A stretch of DNA of 64,000 nucleotides from Bacteroidota bacterium (GTDB lineage Bacteria > Bacteroidota > Bacteroidia > Chitinophagales > Chitinophagaceae): the NCBI GenBank assembly GCA_016715505.1, contig JADJZY010000007.1, positions 1 to 64,000 on the forward strand. Reading direction: 5' to 3'. Below, in pieces: positions 17,970 through 27,029 of this stretch. Every line of letters starts with the position of its first letter. Positions within the stretch are counted from its first letter, which is position 1. The notes under the pieces are model-generated. The model was not told the origin of the DNA, did not search any database, and saw nothing but the letters and a program-made list of their open reading frames with translations. The position numbers and the translations under genes were made by a program.

Positions 17970-18189
17970 TCAATTCTTCAAAAAACCTTCAATTTTATGA
18001 TGATATTTTTTCATGGGTTTTGACCTTCCATTTTCCCAATAAGTAATGCAATCTTCTGTAACCCCTATATTTTGCAACCTCCTTTTGAAGGAGGCCTTTC
18101 TTTAATCTATAGTTTCGAATAAGATGTCCGATATGGCAAGGATTTTCTATTAAATTGACATTCAGCGGTTTAGGACTTGATAATCTCAT
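17970..18189 (-). pseudogene. XRE regulator, copy B (frameshifted)
   Basis: Same gene as copies A and C, with ATG at 18189. Two bases are missing in the CCCTATATTTTG stretch near 18070, so the frame is lost inside the HTH after EVAK. The frame-corrected C-terminus ends at 17970. If the indel is real, this copy is inactive. Confidence 0.65.
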
Positions 18190-18199
18190 TCTGGAAAAA

Positions 18200-18704
18200 G
18201 GTAACACAGGGATGCCCTTGCGGTTTTTTTAATCATCCAGACAAAGAATGTGTATGCGCACCAGGTGTGGTACAAAAATACCTTAACAAAATTTCGGGTC
18301 CCTTGCTTGATCGCATAGACTTGCATGTAGAAGTGACACCCGTGCATTTTAATGAGTTGACCGGACTTCCCAAACGAACCCAGGAAAAAAAGTAAAAATC
18401 GGGAGCGGGTCATACAGGCACGTGCGATACAAGCCCAAAGATATGCCGGTATGAAGGGCATTTTTTCAAACGCTCAAATGGGTACAAAATGATGCAGGAA
18501 CTTTGTGTGGTTCCGCCTGCAGGACAGCAACTACTGAAGACGGCCATGGAGCGATTAAACCTATCGGCCCGTGCTTATGATCGTATTTTAAAAGTATCGC
18601 GCACGATTGCTGATTTAAATGCTTCAGAACAAATTGGGATTGAGCATATTGCAGAAGCGATACAATATCGTAGTTTGGATCGGGAAAATTGGGGACAGGG
18701 ATAA
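18200..18704 (+). pseudogene. ComM/YifB 3' fragment, copy B
   Basis: Begins at the Cys motif CPCGFFNHPDKECVCAPG and includes SGPLLDRIDLHVEV; the frame breaks at AAAAAAAGTAAAAATC near 18392 and again near 18487. The last part (18489-18704) is open and ends like copy A. It lacks the ATPase N-terminal two-thirds. Confidence 0.7.
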
Positions 18705-18760
18705 AGAAATGAATTTGCATTTAGAAGAATGAACTCAGCAGCGAAAGGAATTCACTTACC

Positions 18761-18928
18761 ATTCAAATTTTCAATGAAGATGTTTTTATACAAAAGCTAT
18801 TTTATATTCATCAAAATCCTGTGAGAGCAAAATTATGTTTATTAGCTGAAGACTATTATTTTTCTAGTGCATCGTTTTATCAAATAGGAAATAGTAACTT
18901 TAATTTTGTGGAACATTACAAAGGATGA
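18761..18928 (+). pseudogene. REP-associated transposase 3' fragment, copy B
   Basis: 55 codons with the same IHQNPVRAKLCLLAEDYYF end as copy A, differing by a few substitutions. No start and no HUH motif. Confidence 0.65.
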
Positions 18929-19150
18929 ACAAATGTTAAAAAATTGGACATCAAAAAAGGTGTGATGTTGGTGAAGAAGAGGCCGACCGGAGAACAATTT
19001 TATAGTTTTCAACAAGAATACTTTCCTGCTAGTTCGTTCTAATATGAATCTTATCTACATTGTTTTTAAGTGAGTTTTATCTCATCTTAAATTGATGTAT
19101 CTTTTTTAAATTGTGACTATCTGTCCGAGATGTTCCACAATAACACTGTT

Positions 19151-19195
19151 CGATATTTGTAATGTCGTACTGCTATCGGCGGTTTTGTAAACCGC
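19151..19195. repeat. REP-like double palindrome, copy 3
   Basis: CGATATTTGTAATGTCG (19151-19167) and GCGGTTTTGTAAACCGC (19179-19195), at the junction between the two duplicated units. Confidence 0.75.
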
Positions 19196-19336
19196 ATAGG
19201 CATATCTCATATTTAAACGGGATAAAGCAAAATTTAAAAGCATGCTGTAAAGTGGTTTGTTTACACTTCATGAGAGGTCAAAATTGAGTAACTTTACATT
19301 TGGTTTATGGTATTTACCTATTCGATAAAAGATCAA

Positions 19337-19373
19337 AATTCGACAATGCCCGACGGGGGGCATTGTCGGAATT
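19337..19373. repeat. CGACAATGCCC inverted-repeat hairpin, copy 2
   Basis: Same arms as the hairpin at 17618, with a loop change (GACGG in place of GACAG). Confidence 0.6.
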
Positions 19374-19689
19374 CTAAGCTCTGGATTTTAAAATCCAAGT
19401 AGTACTATGACCACCATCAAGTGAGCAGGGAGGGAACTTTTCACCTTTGCTTAATGGAATTGTATTTTGTGGATGTCTAACACAATAATATACTCCACTT
19501 ACTTGACAAATTTGGCCAGTAGTTCCTCGTTGTTCGGATGAACTCATTCTAGTCGAATTTAATTGCCTACTGAAATACGGTTTCGGCACTCCGTTGTAGC
19601 AAAGGAAATTCTAAATAAAGGGATAAAAATAAGTAGTATCACGTAACACATTACGTACATATACATTTATTGGCTAAGCAATTTGTCTA

Positions 19690-19911
19690 TCAATTCTTCA
19701 AAAAACCTTCAATCATATTATGATATTTTTTCATTGGTTTTGACCTTCCATTCTCCCAATAAGTAATGCAATCTTCTGTTACCCCTATAATTTTTGCAAC
19801 CTCCTTTTGGAGGAGGCCTTTCATTAATCTTTGGTTTCGAATATGATGTCCGATATGGATAGGGTTCTCTATTAAATTGACATTCAGCGGTTTAGGTGTG
19901 GTCAATCTCAT
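19690..19911 (-). CDS. Small XRE-family helix-turn-helix regulator, copy C
   Basis: 73 residues from ATG 19911. The HTH is intact (IRNQRLMKGLLQKEVAKIIG, then VTEDCITYWENGRSKP), with the C-terminal HNMIEGFLKN. It is the open copy within the tandem duplication. The product would be a small cytoplasmic DNA-binding protein; its target is unknown. Confidence 0.7.
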   Translation of the reverse strand: MRLTTPKPLNVNLIENPIHIGHHIRNQRLMKGLLQKEVAKIIGVTEDCITYWENGRSKPMKKYHNMIEGFLKN

Positions 19912-20435
19912 TCTGGAAAAAGGTAACACAGGGATGCCCTTGCGGTTTTTTTAATCATCCAGACAAAGAATGTGTATGCGCACCAGGTGTGGTACAAAAA
20001 TACCTTAACAAAATTTCGGGTCCCTTACTTGATCGCATAGACTTGCATGTAGAAGTGACCCCCGTGCATTTTAATGAGTTGACCGGACTTCCCAAACGAA
20101 CCCAGGAAAAAAGTAAACAAATTCGGGAGCGGGTCATACAGGCACGTGCCATACAAGCCCAAAGATATGCCGGTATGGAGGGCATTTTTTCAAACGCTCA
20201 AATGGGTACAAAAATGATGCAGGAACTTTGTGTGGTTCCAACTGCAGGACAGCAACTACTAAAGACGGCCATGGAGCGATTAAACCTATCGGCCCGTGCT
20301 TATGATCGTATTTTAAAAGTATCGCGCACGATTGCAGATTTAAATGCTTCAGAACAAATTGGGATTGAGCATATTGCAGAAGCGATACAATATCGTAGTT
20401 TGATCGGAAAATTGGGGACAGGGATAAAGAAATGA
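19896..20435 (+). pseudogene. ComM/YifB 3' fragment, copy C (longest open)
   Basis: Open for 179 codons from the Cys motif CPCGFFNHPDKECVCAPG to near the C-terminus; a lost base near 20401 changes the last residues. It has the Mg-chelatase C-terminal domain only and no Walker motifs. The frame starts inside the XRE promoter region, so expression as a protein is doubtful. Confidence 0.7.
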
Positions 20436-20483
20436 ATTTGCATTTAGAAGAATGAACTCAGCAGCGAAAGGAATTCACTGAGC

Positions 20484-20650
20484 ATTCAAATTTTCAATGA
20501 AGATGTTTTTTACAAAAGCTATTGCATATTCATCAAAATCCTGTGAGAGCAAAATTATGTTTATTAGCTGAAGACTATTATTTTTCTAGTACATCGTTTT
20601 ATAAAATAGGAAATAGTAACTTTAATTTTATGGAACATTACATAGGATGA
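20484..20650 (+). pseudogene. REP-associated transposase 3' fragment, copy C
   Basis: Same remnant as copies A and B, with one or more bases lost in the GATGTTTTTTAC run, so the frame is broken near its start. Confidence 0.6.
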
Positions 20651-20872
20651 ACAAATGTTAAAAATTGGACGTTAAAGAAGGTGTGTTGTTGGTGAAGAAG
20701 AGGCCGACCGAGAATAATTTTATAGTTTTTCAACAAGAATACTTTCCTGCTAGTTCGTTCTAATATGAATCTTATCTACATTGTTTTTAAGTGAGTTTTA
20801 TCTCATCTTAAATTGATGTATCTTTTAAATTGTGACTATCTGTCCGAGATTTTTCCGAGGTAACACTGGGTT

Positions 20873-20919
20873 CGACATTTGTAATGTCGTACTGCTATCG
20901 GCGGTTTTGTAAACCAAGC
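20873..20919. repeat. REP-like double palindrome, copy 4 (second arm decayed)
   Basis: CGACATTTGTAATGTCG is perfect at 20873-20889. The second palindrome (20901-20919) has two extra bases in its right arm. It marks the right end of the tandem duplication. Confidence 0.65.
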
Positions 20920-20984
20920 ATAGACATATCTCATATTTAAACGGTTTAAGGGAAAATTTCGTCCCCTCAAGTCTCGACCCGGCC

Positions 20985-21145
20985 AGTCCGAGTTTATCTT
21001 AAGCAGTTCGGCTGGCGCGGCGTCTGTGACCCGTGCCCAATCTGACAAGAGATGATTATCTTTATAAAAATTGTGGACGTTCTGAAATTAAATTTATTCC
21101 TGAATGATGTTGAAAAAATAAAGGCACGGGTTACAAACCCGCGCC
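20985..21145. repeat. Direct repeat copy 2 ending in a palindrome
   Basis: Copy of 17241-17395. Its right end is GGCACGGGTTACAAACCCG followed by CGCC (21123-21145), with near-perfect arms; the reverse complement has the GTTTGTAAC core shared with the other palindromes. Confidence 0.65.
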
Positions 21146-21176
21146 AACTTAGAGAGCAGCATTCGTAAAATGCATA

Positions 21177-21971
21177 CTACTCACAACAACTTCCCATGTT
21201 CAACAAACTATTGATTTCCTGTTGGGTGAGCGATTTATTGAACAGAATAATATCATCTATTTTTCCTGTAAAGTCTTTGCCAACATACAAATCACCAATG
21301 TCCTGATAAGTGGGAATACCACTGGCACAAGTCGTATTTCCTGTTGAAGTATTTTGTAATATGCCATTGCGATAAATCTTCATTTCAAGATTTTGCAGAT
21401 TGAATGTCGCGACTAAATGTGCCCATGTTCCGGTTCTAAGTTGTATTTCGTCGACACATCCTGATAATGATATCTGCTGGTCCCAAACAGAATTAGTACG
21501 TCCAAACACGGCTCTGCGACAATCATAAAGGCCAACCGCCCACTGACCCATACGATCAGGACAGCTCATACCGGTTCCTCGATGAATTAAACTTTCATAT
21601 TGATGAACAGTTCTGTTTGTGTCCAGTGGTTGATACCACAATGAAATGGAGAATTCGTTTAAGGCATTTAAAAAACTGGTGTTCGTATTATGAAGATATT
21701 CATTGGACAAGGGCAAATTTGTAAATTCAAATGCACAATCCAAATTACCATTTCTGTCGGTCGTTGAATGTGCGTTTGTTGTATTAGTGAGATGGTGATT
21801 ACCGCCAGATAGATCATTTAATGAACCGTTGGCAAATGAATAAAATGCAATCACGTGGTTGTCAAGACCGGATGGAATGCAGGGCACATCTTTAGCAAGT
21901 TGAGGTTCTTTTCGACATGAAGAGAATATTGCGATTAAAGCGAAGCAATAAAAAATGAGGAAGCGTTTCAT
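21177..21971 (-). CDS. LamG-like (concanavalin-fold) lipoprotein
   Basis: 264 residues from the ATG at 21971, chosen because MKRFLIFYCFALIAIFSSC is a lipoprotein signal; an upstream in-frame start at 22049 would bury it. The body has HVIAFYSFANGSLNDLSGGN, EFSISLWYQP, TWAHLVATFN and GKIDDIILFNKSL, a clear LamG/laminin-G-like jelly-roll used for carbohydrate or protein binding. It is likely exported and lipid-anchored. It lies at the right edge of the repeat island. Confidence 0.75.
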   Translation of the reverse strand: MKRFLIFYCFALIAIFSSCRKEPQLAKDVPCIPSGLDNHVIAFYSFANGSLNDLSGGNHHLTNTTNAHSTTDRNGNLDCAFEFTNLPLSNEYLHNTNTSFLNALNEFSISLWYQPLDTNRTVHQYESLIHRGTGMSCPDRMGQWAVGLYDCRRAVFGRTNSVWDQQISLSGCVDEIQLRTGTWAHLVATFNLQNLEMKIYRNGILQNTSTGNTTCASGIPTYQDIGDLYVGKDFTGKIDDIILFNKSLTQQEINSLLNMGSCCE

Positions 21972-22145
21972 ACTGATGAAATTTAAATTTTTAAATAATA
22001 AGGGTGAAATTCTAAAATGACTAATAAGCGCTAAAAATGTTTCATGCAATGCTTTCTATATCCATGACGAAAGCTGTTGTTCCTTTGTGAGTAGTTCGTT
22101 CACATGTAGATAAAATTTCTATCTCCGCTCTTCTTAGTATATGCT

Positions 22146-22168
22146 CTCCGAAGTTTTTAACTTCGGAG
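22146..22168. repeat. Perfect palindrome upstream of RAYT gene
   Basis: CTCCGAAGTT and AACTTCGGAG form a 10-bp stem with a TTT loop, about 100 bp before the RAYT start. REP sequences flanking their transposase gene look like this. Confidence 0.55.
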
Positions 22169-22270
22169 TTTCTCAAAAATTATTCTGCACTTATTCATAG
22201 AATCAACTAATGTTTTTTGTGTTTGCGCCTCAAGAGTCTTAACTTTCAAATGGTTTATAAAATTGAGGTG

Positions 22271-22828
22271 ATGGGCAGAGAAGATGGTTACAAAATTCGT
22301 AACAAAGAGGGTATTCATTTTATAACATTTGCAGTGGTAGAATGGATAGATGTGTTTACAAGGAAAGCGTATCGGGATATTGTATTGGAAAGTATTCGAT
22401 ACTGTCAAAAAGAAAAAGGCTTGGAGTTATATTGTTGGTGCTTAATGAGTAACCATATTCATATGATTGTTTCGGCCAAAGAAAATAACATCAGCGATGT
22501 ATTAAGAGATTTTAAAAAGTATACAAGCAAAAAGCTCCTATCTGATATCGAAGCAAACGAAAAGGAAAGTCGACGAATCTGGATGCTGGAACTATTTGCT
22601 AAGGCAGGTGAAGCCAATAGCCGAAACAAGCGCTATCAATTTTGGCGTCAGGATAACCAACCCAAGGAATTGATTACTGAAAATTTTACCAGGCAAAAGC
22701 TCGACTATATACATCATAATCCGGTAGAAGCTGGGATAGTGGAAAAGGCTGAGGAATATTTATATAGCAGTGCCAAAGATTATCTGACGAATCGAAAGGG
22801 TTTGTTAGAAATAAAATTCTTATTTTAG
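22271..22828 (+). CDS. REP-associated tyrosine transposase (RAYT, Y1_Tnp)
   Basis: 185 residues from the ATG at 22271 (MGREDGYKIRNKEG, a usual RAYT start); the frame extends upstream to 22217 without support. The HUH motif is H62-I-H64 in SNHIHMIV, and the catalytic Tyr146 lies in KLDYIHHNPVEAG. These single-strand transposases nick and join at REP palindromes. It is the only complete copy here and the likely agent for the palindromes and RAYT remnants between 14.4 and 21.1 kb. It is flanked by palindromes at 22146 and 22852. Confidence 0.85.
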   Translation: MGREDGYKIRNKEGIHFITFAVVEWIDVFTRKAYRDIVLESIRYCQKEKGLELYCWCLMSNHIHMIVSAKENNISDVLRDFKKYTSKKLLSDIEANEKESRRIWMLELFAKAGEANSRNKRYQFWRQDNQPKELITENFTRQKLDYIHHNPVEAGIVEKAEEYLYSSAKDYLTNRKGLLEIKFLF

Positions 22829-22848
22829 TGATAAGAAGAGAAAGAAAT

Positions 22849-22880
22849 CTTGAGTTACAAACACTCTTGAGTTACAAACA
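22849..22880. repeat. Tandem 15-bp repeat with palindrome after RAYT
   Basis: CTTGAGTTACAAACA occurs at 22849 and 22866. GAGTTACAAACACTC (22852-22866) has four-base arms around a TTACAAAC core like that of the REP elements. It lies about 20 bp after the RAYT stop. Confidence 0.5.
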
Positions 22881-22941
22881 GCTGGTAAGTTTAAACACTC
22901 AAAAAGGCGGGGTTGAGAAATAAAAATAGAATGATTTGCAT

Positions 22942-24551
22942 TTATTGCACCACTATTTTTTCTATATGGTTCTCGCATTTCAAATAGTAAATGCCTTTAG
23001 AAAAACACAGAGATCTAATACATTTTGTGTCGTTCGTGAGTAATTGACCAAAAGAATTATAAAATTCTTTAATCGTAGGCTCTGAAGGAACGACGATTGA
23101 ATGATTAATTGACCTGAAACCGGATTTGGATTTACCGAAAATGAGGACCTCCTTTTTGTTTCGGAAATACCTATGCCTGTCACCGTATAACAAGCACTTG
23201 TATCTTTGCATCCATTCAAAGTTACTTCCACAGCATAGTCTCCATTGGATGTTGCCATAAAACTTTGATTCGTTTGTCCAGCGATAGGAGTAAATCCCGG
23301 ACAAGAGAGCCATTGATAACTTGTTCCGAGCGCATTGGCAACCAGGTTTGCTCCGGCTTGCGTAACTGCCGTATCAACCTGATTTATAATTAGATTCAAT
23401 TTGATTAAACTATCACAACCATTGATATTGACCAATGTATCATAGTAAACACCACTGGAACTGAGTGTTTGTCCATTGAAAACAAACGTGTCGCAGTTAG
23501 AAATATTTAAAGCGGATATTTGGGTAAAACAACAAATCGAATTAGTCATAGTATCCAGGAAAATACTCCATCCTTTTGTATTCACTAAGTAGCTCCTTTC
23601 ATTTTGAACGTTCAGACCGTAATGTAATTCTGTTCCACCTAAATAAATATTATTTGGTGTTGAGGGATTTGTTGCCCAATGATAGAGAAGCGAAGAATAA
23701 TTTCCACAATCTAATCCACAGCCCAGTATCATATTCTCATAATTTGATACAGCGTTAAAATTCCAGTTATCGATGGGCTGGTTAAAATCATATGCAGTGA
23801 AAAACATATAACTCATGTTTGTTACATTGCTCGTATTCCAATTGCCAATGGGTTGATTAAAATTTGTTGCCCCGTAAAACATTTCTTTCATGTTGGTCAC
23901 AGATCCGGTATTCCAACTATCAATGGTTTGATTAAAGCCCTCTGCCAAATAAAACATGCCAAGCATTGATGTCACATTGCTGGTATTCCAATTGCCTATG
24001 GCTTGATTGAATTTATAACTTTTAGTAAATAAATAACCCATATCAGTTACGTTACTGGTATTCCAGCTATTGATATTTTGTGGTCCGTTTAAGGAATCGC
24101 ATCTGGATAACATCGCGTACATGCAGCTCACATCTGACAAATCTGGAAGATCGGTAGCGGAAATCTGTAAGTTTTTACAACCATAAAACGCTGTTTCCAT
24201 ACTCGTCCAGGCGATATTGCCCCATTGTTCAACGTCCACGAGTCTTAAATTATCTCCGGTAAAATTAATATTGATTCGATTAAAATTCACGCTATCGATG
24301 TTTAGTCGAATCAGCGCATTGGTAGGTAAGCCACTTATCGTAGCTGTTGTACCGCTAAATACACCGGAGCCACTTGTGCCAGCTGGAATTGTTTCCCATG
24401 TATAGCTCACTGAACCACTAGTAGCAATACCAAAGGAAATGATATTCGGAAAATCTCCAGGTTTGCTCATATCCCATCGGGTTATAAAATCGTTAGAGAA
24501 TAAGATATTTGAATACAAGACGCAGCTAAAGACCAAAAGAAATTTATTCAT
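22942..24551 (-). CDS. BspA-like DUF285 surface protein with T9SS sorting domain (one frame break)
   Basis: Signal peptide [20 protein letters not shown], then five or so repeats of the [14 protein letters not shown] type (residues about 140-275), the DUF285/BspA leucine-rich surface repeat. A Cys-rich SprB-like segment follows, then a type A C-terminal domain beginning [15 protein letters not shown]. The ATG frame stops at 22980. Shifting near 23060-23085 into the frame ending at 22942 gives [14 protein letters not shown] and [15 protein letters not shown], a standard sorting-domain end. Exported by Sec and then the type IX system to the cell surface; probable adhesin. Confidence 0.75.
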
Positions 24552-24731
24552 GATGATGTGTTGGGGTAAACTAGTAAACTTACGCCTATGTCAGTAAAGA
24601 AGATTTAAAGAATTGTAAGTGAAACATTTTAGCGGGTAAATGCCAATTTGTTTCTAGTAACTGAAATCTTCCTTGCTTTATTTTGCCTGCTTTGAATACA
24701 CCGGGCCTTAAAACAATTCAAACGAAATGCT

Positions 24732-24739
24732 TACTTTTG
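24732..24739 (+). promoter_or_regulatory. Candidate -7 box (TACTTTTG)
   Basis: Matches the Bacteroidota TAnnTTTG consensus, 67 bp before the hydrolase start at 24807 in a divergent intergenic region. No convincing -33 TTTG at normal spacing. Confidence 0.35.
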
Positions 24740-24806
24740 TCCACTTCTTTTCGGAAGTAATGAGGGATATTGAAGAGCTCCTCAGACCCTGACCTTTGTT
24801 AACGCA

Positions 24807-26240
24807 ATGATGAACCCTATGATGTATTTGAAACGTGTTGTTTTTTCTTTTCTTTTTTTAAGCGCCATGCTAGGCCATTTTCAAAGCTTGGGCCAATTAT
24901 CTTCCTCTGACAGCACCTTCTTCAACAATACCTTGTTTATAGAAAACTTATATATCGATTATCAGAATTTTCCCGGTAATTGGTATCAAAACAAAGAGGT
25001 GGAATCGATTTCGGAATTATATCAGCAAATTGATTCGATGTATCCTTTTCATAACAACCAATTGTGGAATGCTTATCAGCTGATCGGTTTTAACTCAAAC
25101 TTGTATTACGATACCATCCTGAACCGAACAATTGATACATTTAATGTGCAGTATCAGGATGATTTGTTTATGTGTAAAAATCCATTTGTACGATTGGATT
25201 ATATGGTGGATAGTACACAAAGAACCCTGGAAGTATTTTTGGATTCGGCAAAGGATATGACGCTCGTTGGTAAAAAAGCATTTGTTTTATTAACCGGCAC
25301 CGGACAAAACGAAATGAGCCAGATGATTGTGAACCCGAATAATTACCATAATACAAATTGTTATATTAAAAACTATCTAACAAATTTCGGCGATGTATTT
25401 GTCACAACCACACCGAATGAGGATATGCGGGCAATTCGTTTTATGGGAAAAAAACTAGCTCGCTATTGGCCAGTATTTCCAAATTTTTTATTGAATTATC
25501 TCAATGGTCAACAGCATGCGATGGGGATCAATAAACTGATAGAAGTGATTGCCCTCGTAAAATATCTCAAGAATTATTATACCGAAGTAAATGTACTGGG
25601 TTTGTCAACCGGAGGTACTGAGGCCTTATGGGTATCTTTGTTGAGTAACCCTAGCGCTACATTGGTGTCTTCAGGGTATAGTATTCTTTGCGATACGGAT
25701 TCAGCCTCTTTAGCTGTAAATGCACAGTTTTATGGCAATTGCTTGGATTATTTTACCAAGGACACCTTAAAAAAGTATTTTCAACAATCTCCAACCAGAT
25801 ATTTATTTACACAAGCCTTGAACGACTCTCCCATTTGTCAGGCTGAAATTAATGGTCAACATTCGCCTAACTTTTTTATGGGCTTGAATCATGTTAAATT
25901 TAATTATACTTACTATAACCACTCGTTTCCACCTTGCGACATCATTGATTCTTTTCTGCATTTAAGTCCTACAATTCCGCTAAGCACTCAAGAATTTTCG
26001 TTGCCACAAATACGATATGCCAATCCCATACAAAATGAATTAATGATTCAATTACCACCTTTCGCTAAGGAATGGCAATATGCACTCATCAACCTTCAGG
26101 GGATCATTGTAAAATCAGGAAAATTGAATGCGGATCAAAATCATGTCCAAGTCGCAGATTTGAGCGATGGTGTTTATGTGCTGCAATTAAAACATCAATC
26201 AGGTCAATACGAAAATCACAAAGTACTTATTAGGAACTAG
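24807..26240 (+). CDS. Secreted alpha/beta hydrolase-like protein with T9SS sorting domain
   Basis: 477 residues with a signal peptide in the first 30. VNVLGLSTGGTEAL holds a G-x-S-x-G nucleophile elbow (S267); LLTGTGQNEM (162-170) could be the oxyanion strand, and a late NHSFPP is a candidate catalytic His. The last 75 residues (YANPIQNELMIQLP to GQYENHKVLIRN) form a type A sorting domain. The fold suggests an esterase or dienelactone-hydrolase-like enzyme at the cell surface; the substrate is unknown. An ATG at 24822 is an alternative start. Confidence 0.7.
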   Translation: MMNPMMYLKRVVFSFLFLSAMLGHFQSLGQLSSSDSTFFNNTLFIENLYIDYQNFPGNWYQNKEVESISELYQQIDSMYPFHNNQLWNAYQLIGFNSNLYYDTILNRTIDTFNVQYQDDLFMCKNPFVRLDYMVDSTQRTLEVFLDSAKDMTLVGKKAFVLLTGTGQNEMSQMIVNPNNYHNTNCYIKNYLTNFGDVFVTTTPNEDMRAIRFMGKKLARYWPVFPNFLLNYLNGQQHAMGINKLIEVIALVKYLKNYYTEVNVLGLSTGGTEALWVSLLSNPSATLVSSGYSILCDTDSASLAVNAQFYGNCLDYFTKDTLKKYFQQSPTRYLFTQALNDSPICQAEINGQHSPNFFMGLNHVKFNYTYYNHSFPPCDIIDSFLHLSPTIPLSTQEFSLPQIRYANPIQNELMIQLPPFAKEWQYALINLQGIIVKSGKLNADQNHVQVADLSDGVYVLQLKHQSGQYENHKVLIRN

Positions 26241-26304
26241 TGGAAAAGGCCTTGCTGAATTTCAGAGAATTAAAAGATAAATTCGCTCTAACCCTTTTGT
26301 CCGC

Positions 26305-26868
26305 TTACTCTCCCAATTCTTCCGGAATATTTTCTTTAAAAAAAGTATTCCATTTCTCTTGAGCTGTTCGGTTTATGGAATGATTGGTTTCTGCATCATA
26401 CTGTGTATGCATTTGTTGGTATTTGTCTGAGACTACCTGAAAGATTTGTTTTAAGCGAGCGGAATATTGCGCTTTGATAAATTTGGTGGACTTTATGATA
26501 GACAAAAACTCCCGGACACACATGAGCCCAATATTAAAATGACCTTGTTCATGTTCAAGTAAGGCATCGGTCATCATATCTTTTTTTACCCATGACTTCT
26601 GATGGTCAAAATTTAAAATGACTTCTATATTCTTAAAATAAATGGAATCACCTGATTTTTCCATTCCACTCACCCGATAGGAAAATTGATATTCAGTCAT
26701 GGCACCGAACGATGAAGAGGCATTTACTTTTCCTGTATAATCTACCCAGGCTAATTTTCGCCAGCCTTCTCGTCCTTGAATGACTACCTTTTGTGCACCG
26801 ACCTGCAATGCCAAACAAAGTAAGCAAATGATGCCCAGGCAATTTTGTCGAACAAATATTTTTTGCAT
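26305..26868 (-). CDS. DUF922-family putative zinc protease
   Basis: 187 residues from the ATG at 26868, giving the signal MQKIFVRQNCLGIICLLCLALQ; the longer frame to 27051 runs through a poly-G tract and is not credible. LLEHEQGHFNIG contains HEQGH (residues 106-110), the HExxH zinc site of DUF922. Upstream strands (EYQFSYRV, KNIEVILNF) fit the family. Probably periplasmic or secreted; substrate unknown. Confidence 0.75.
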   Translation of the reverse strand: MQKIFVRQNCLGIICLLCLALQVGAQKVVIQGREGWRKLAWVDYTGKVNASSSFGAMTEYQFSYRVSGMEKSGDSIYFKNIEVILNFDHQKSWVKKDMMTDALLEHEQGHFNIGLMCVREFLSIIKSTKFIKAQYSARLKQIFQVVSDKYQQMHTQYDAETNHSINRTAQEKWNTFFKENIPEELGE

Positions 26869-26914
26869 GCAAAGCAAATTACAACTTTTAGAAACATCAA
26901 TCGACAATTCAAAA

Positions 26915-27005
26915 ACAAAAAGGACCACAAAAACAAAACTTTTTTCCCCCTCAACCACCAAAAAAACAAAAACCCCACACAACCCCCCCCCCCCCCAAAA
27001 ACAAA
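26915..27005. repeat. A/C-biased low-complexity tract with C14 homopolymer
   Basis: The plus strand is almost only A and C, with a run of 14 C at about 26983-26996 (poly-G on the DUF922 coding strand, about 115 bp before its ATG). It fills the gap between two minus-strand genes. Confidence 0.7.
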
Positions 27006-27029
27006 ACACGGGCCCACAACTGATGGGAA

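Larger units (their letters stand above)
17412..19131. repeat. 1.72-kb tandem duplication, unit 1
   Basis: From the REP-like pair at 17412 to the equivalent point at 19132. Contents: REP pair, CGACAATGCCC hairpin, XRE gene (minus), ComM 3' fragment, RAYT 3' fragment and a short tail. Unit 2 repeats this order with small indels; landmark spacing is 1,718-1,721 bp. Confidence 0.8.
19132..20852. repeat. 1.72-kb tandem duplication, unit 2
   Basis: Repeats unit 1 in the same orientation and ends at the REP-like pair at 20873. Its XRE gene is open, whereas that of unit 1 is frameshifted. Confidence 0.8.

Noticed and set aside
17137..19195. CRISPR array suggested by repeated palindromes
   Set aside because: Spacing is irregular (hundreds to 1,700 bp), there are no short unique spacers and no cas genes.
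19374..19589. 71-codon minus-strand frame in the duplicated unit
   Set aside because: The matching stretch of unit 1 does not keep it open; the sequence is non-coding repeat.
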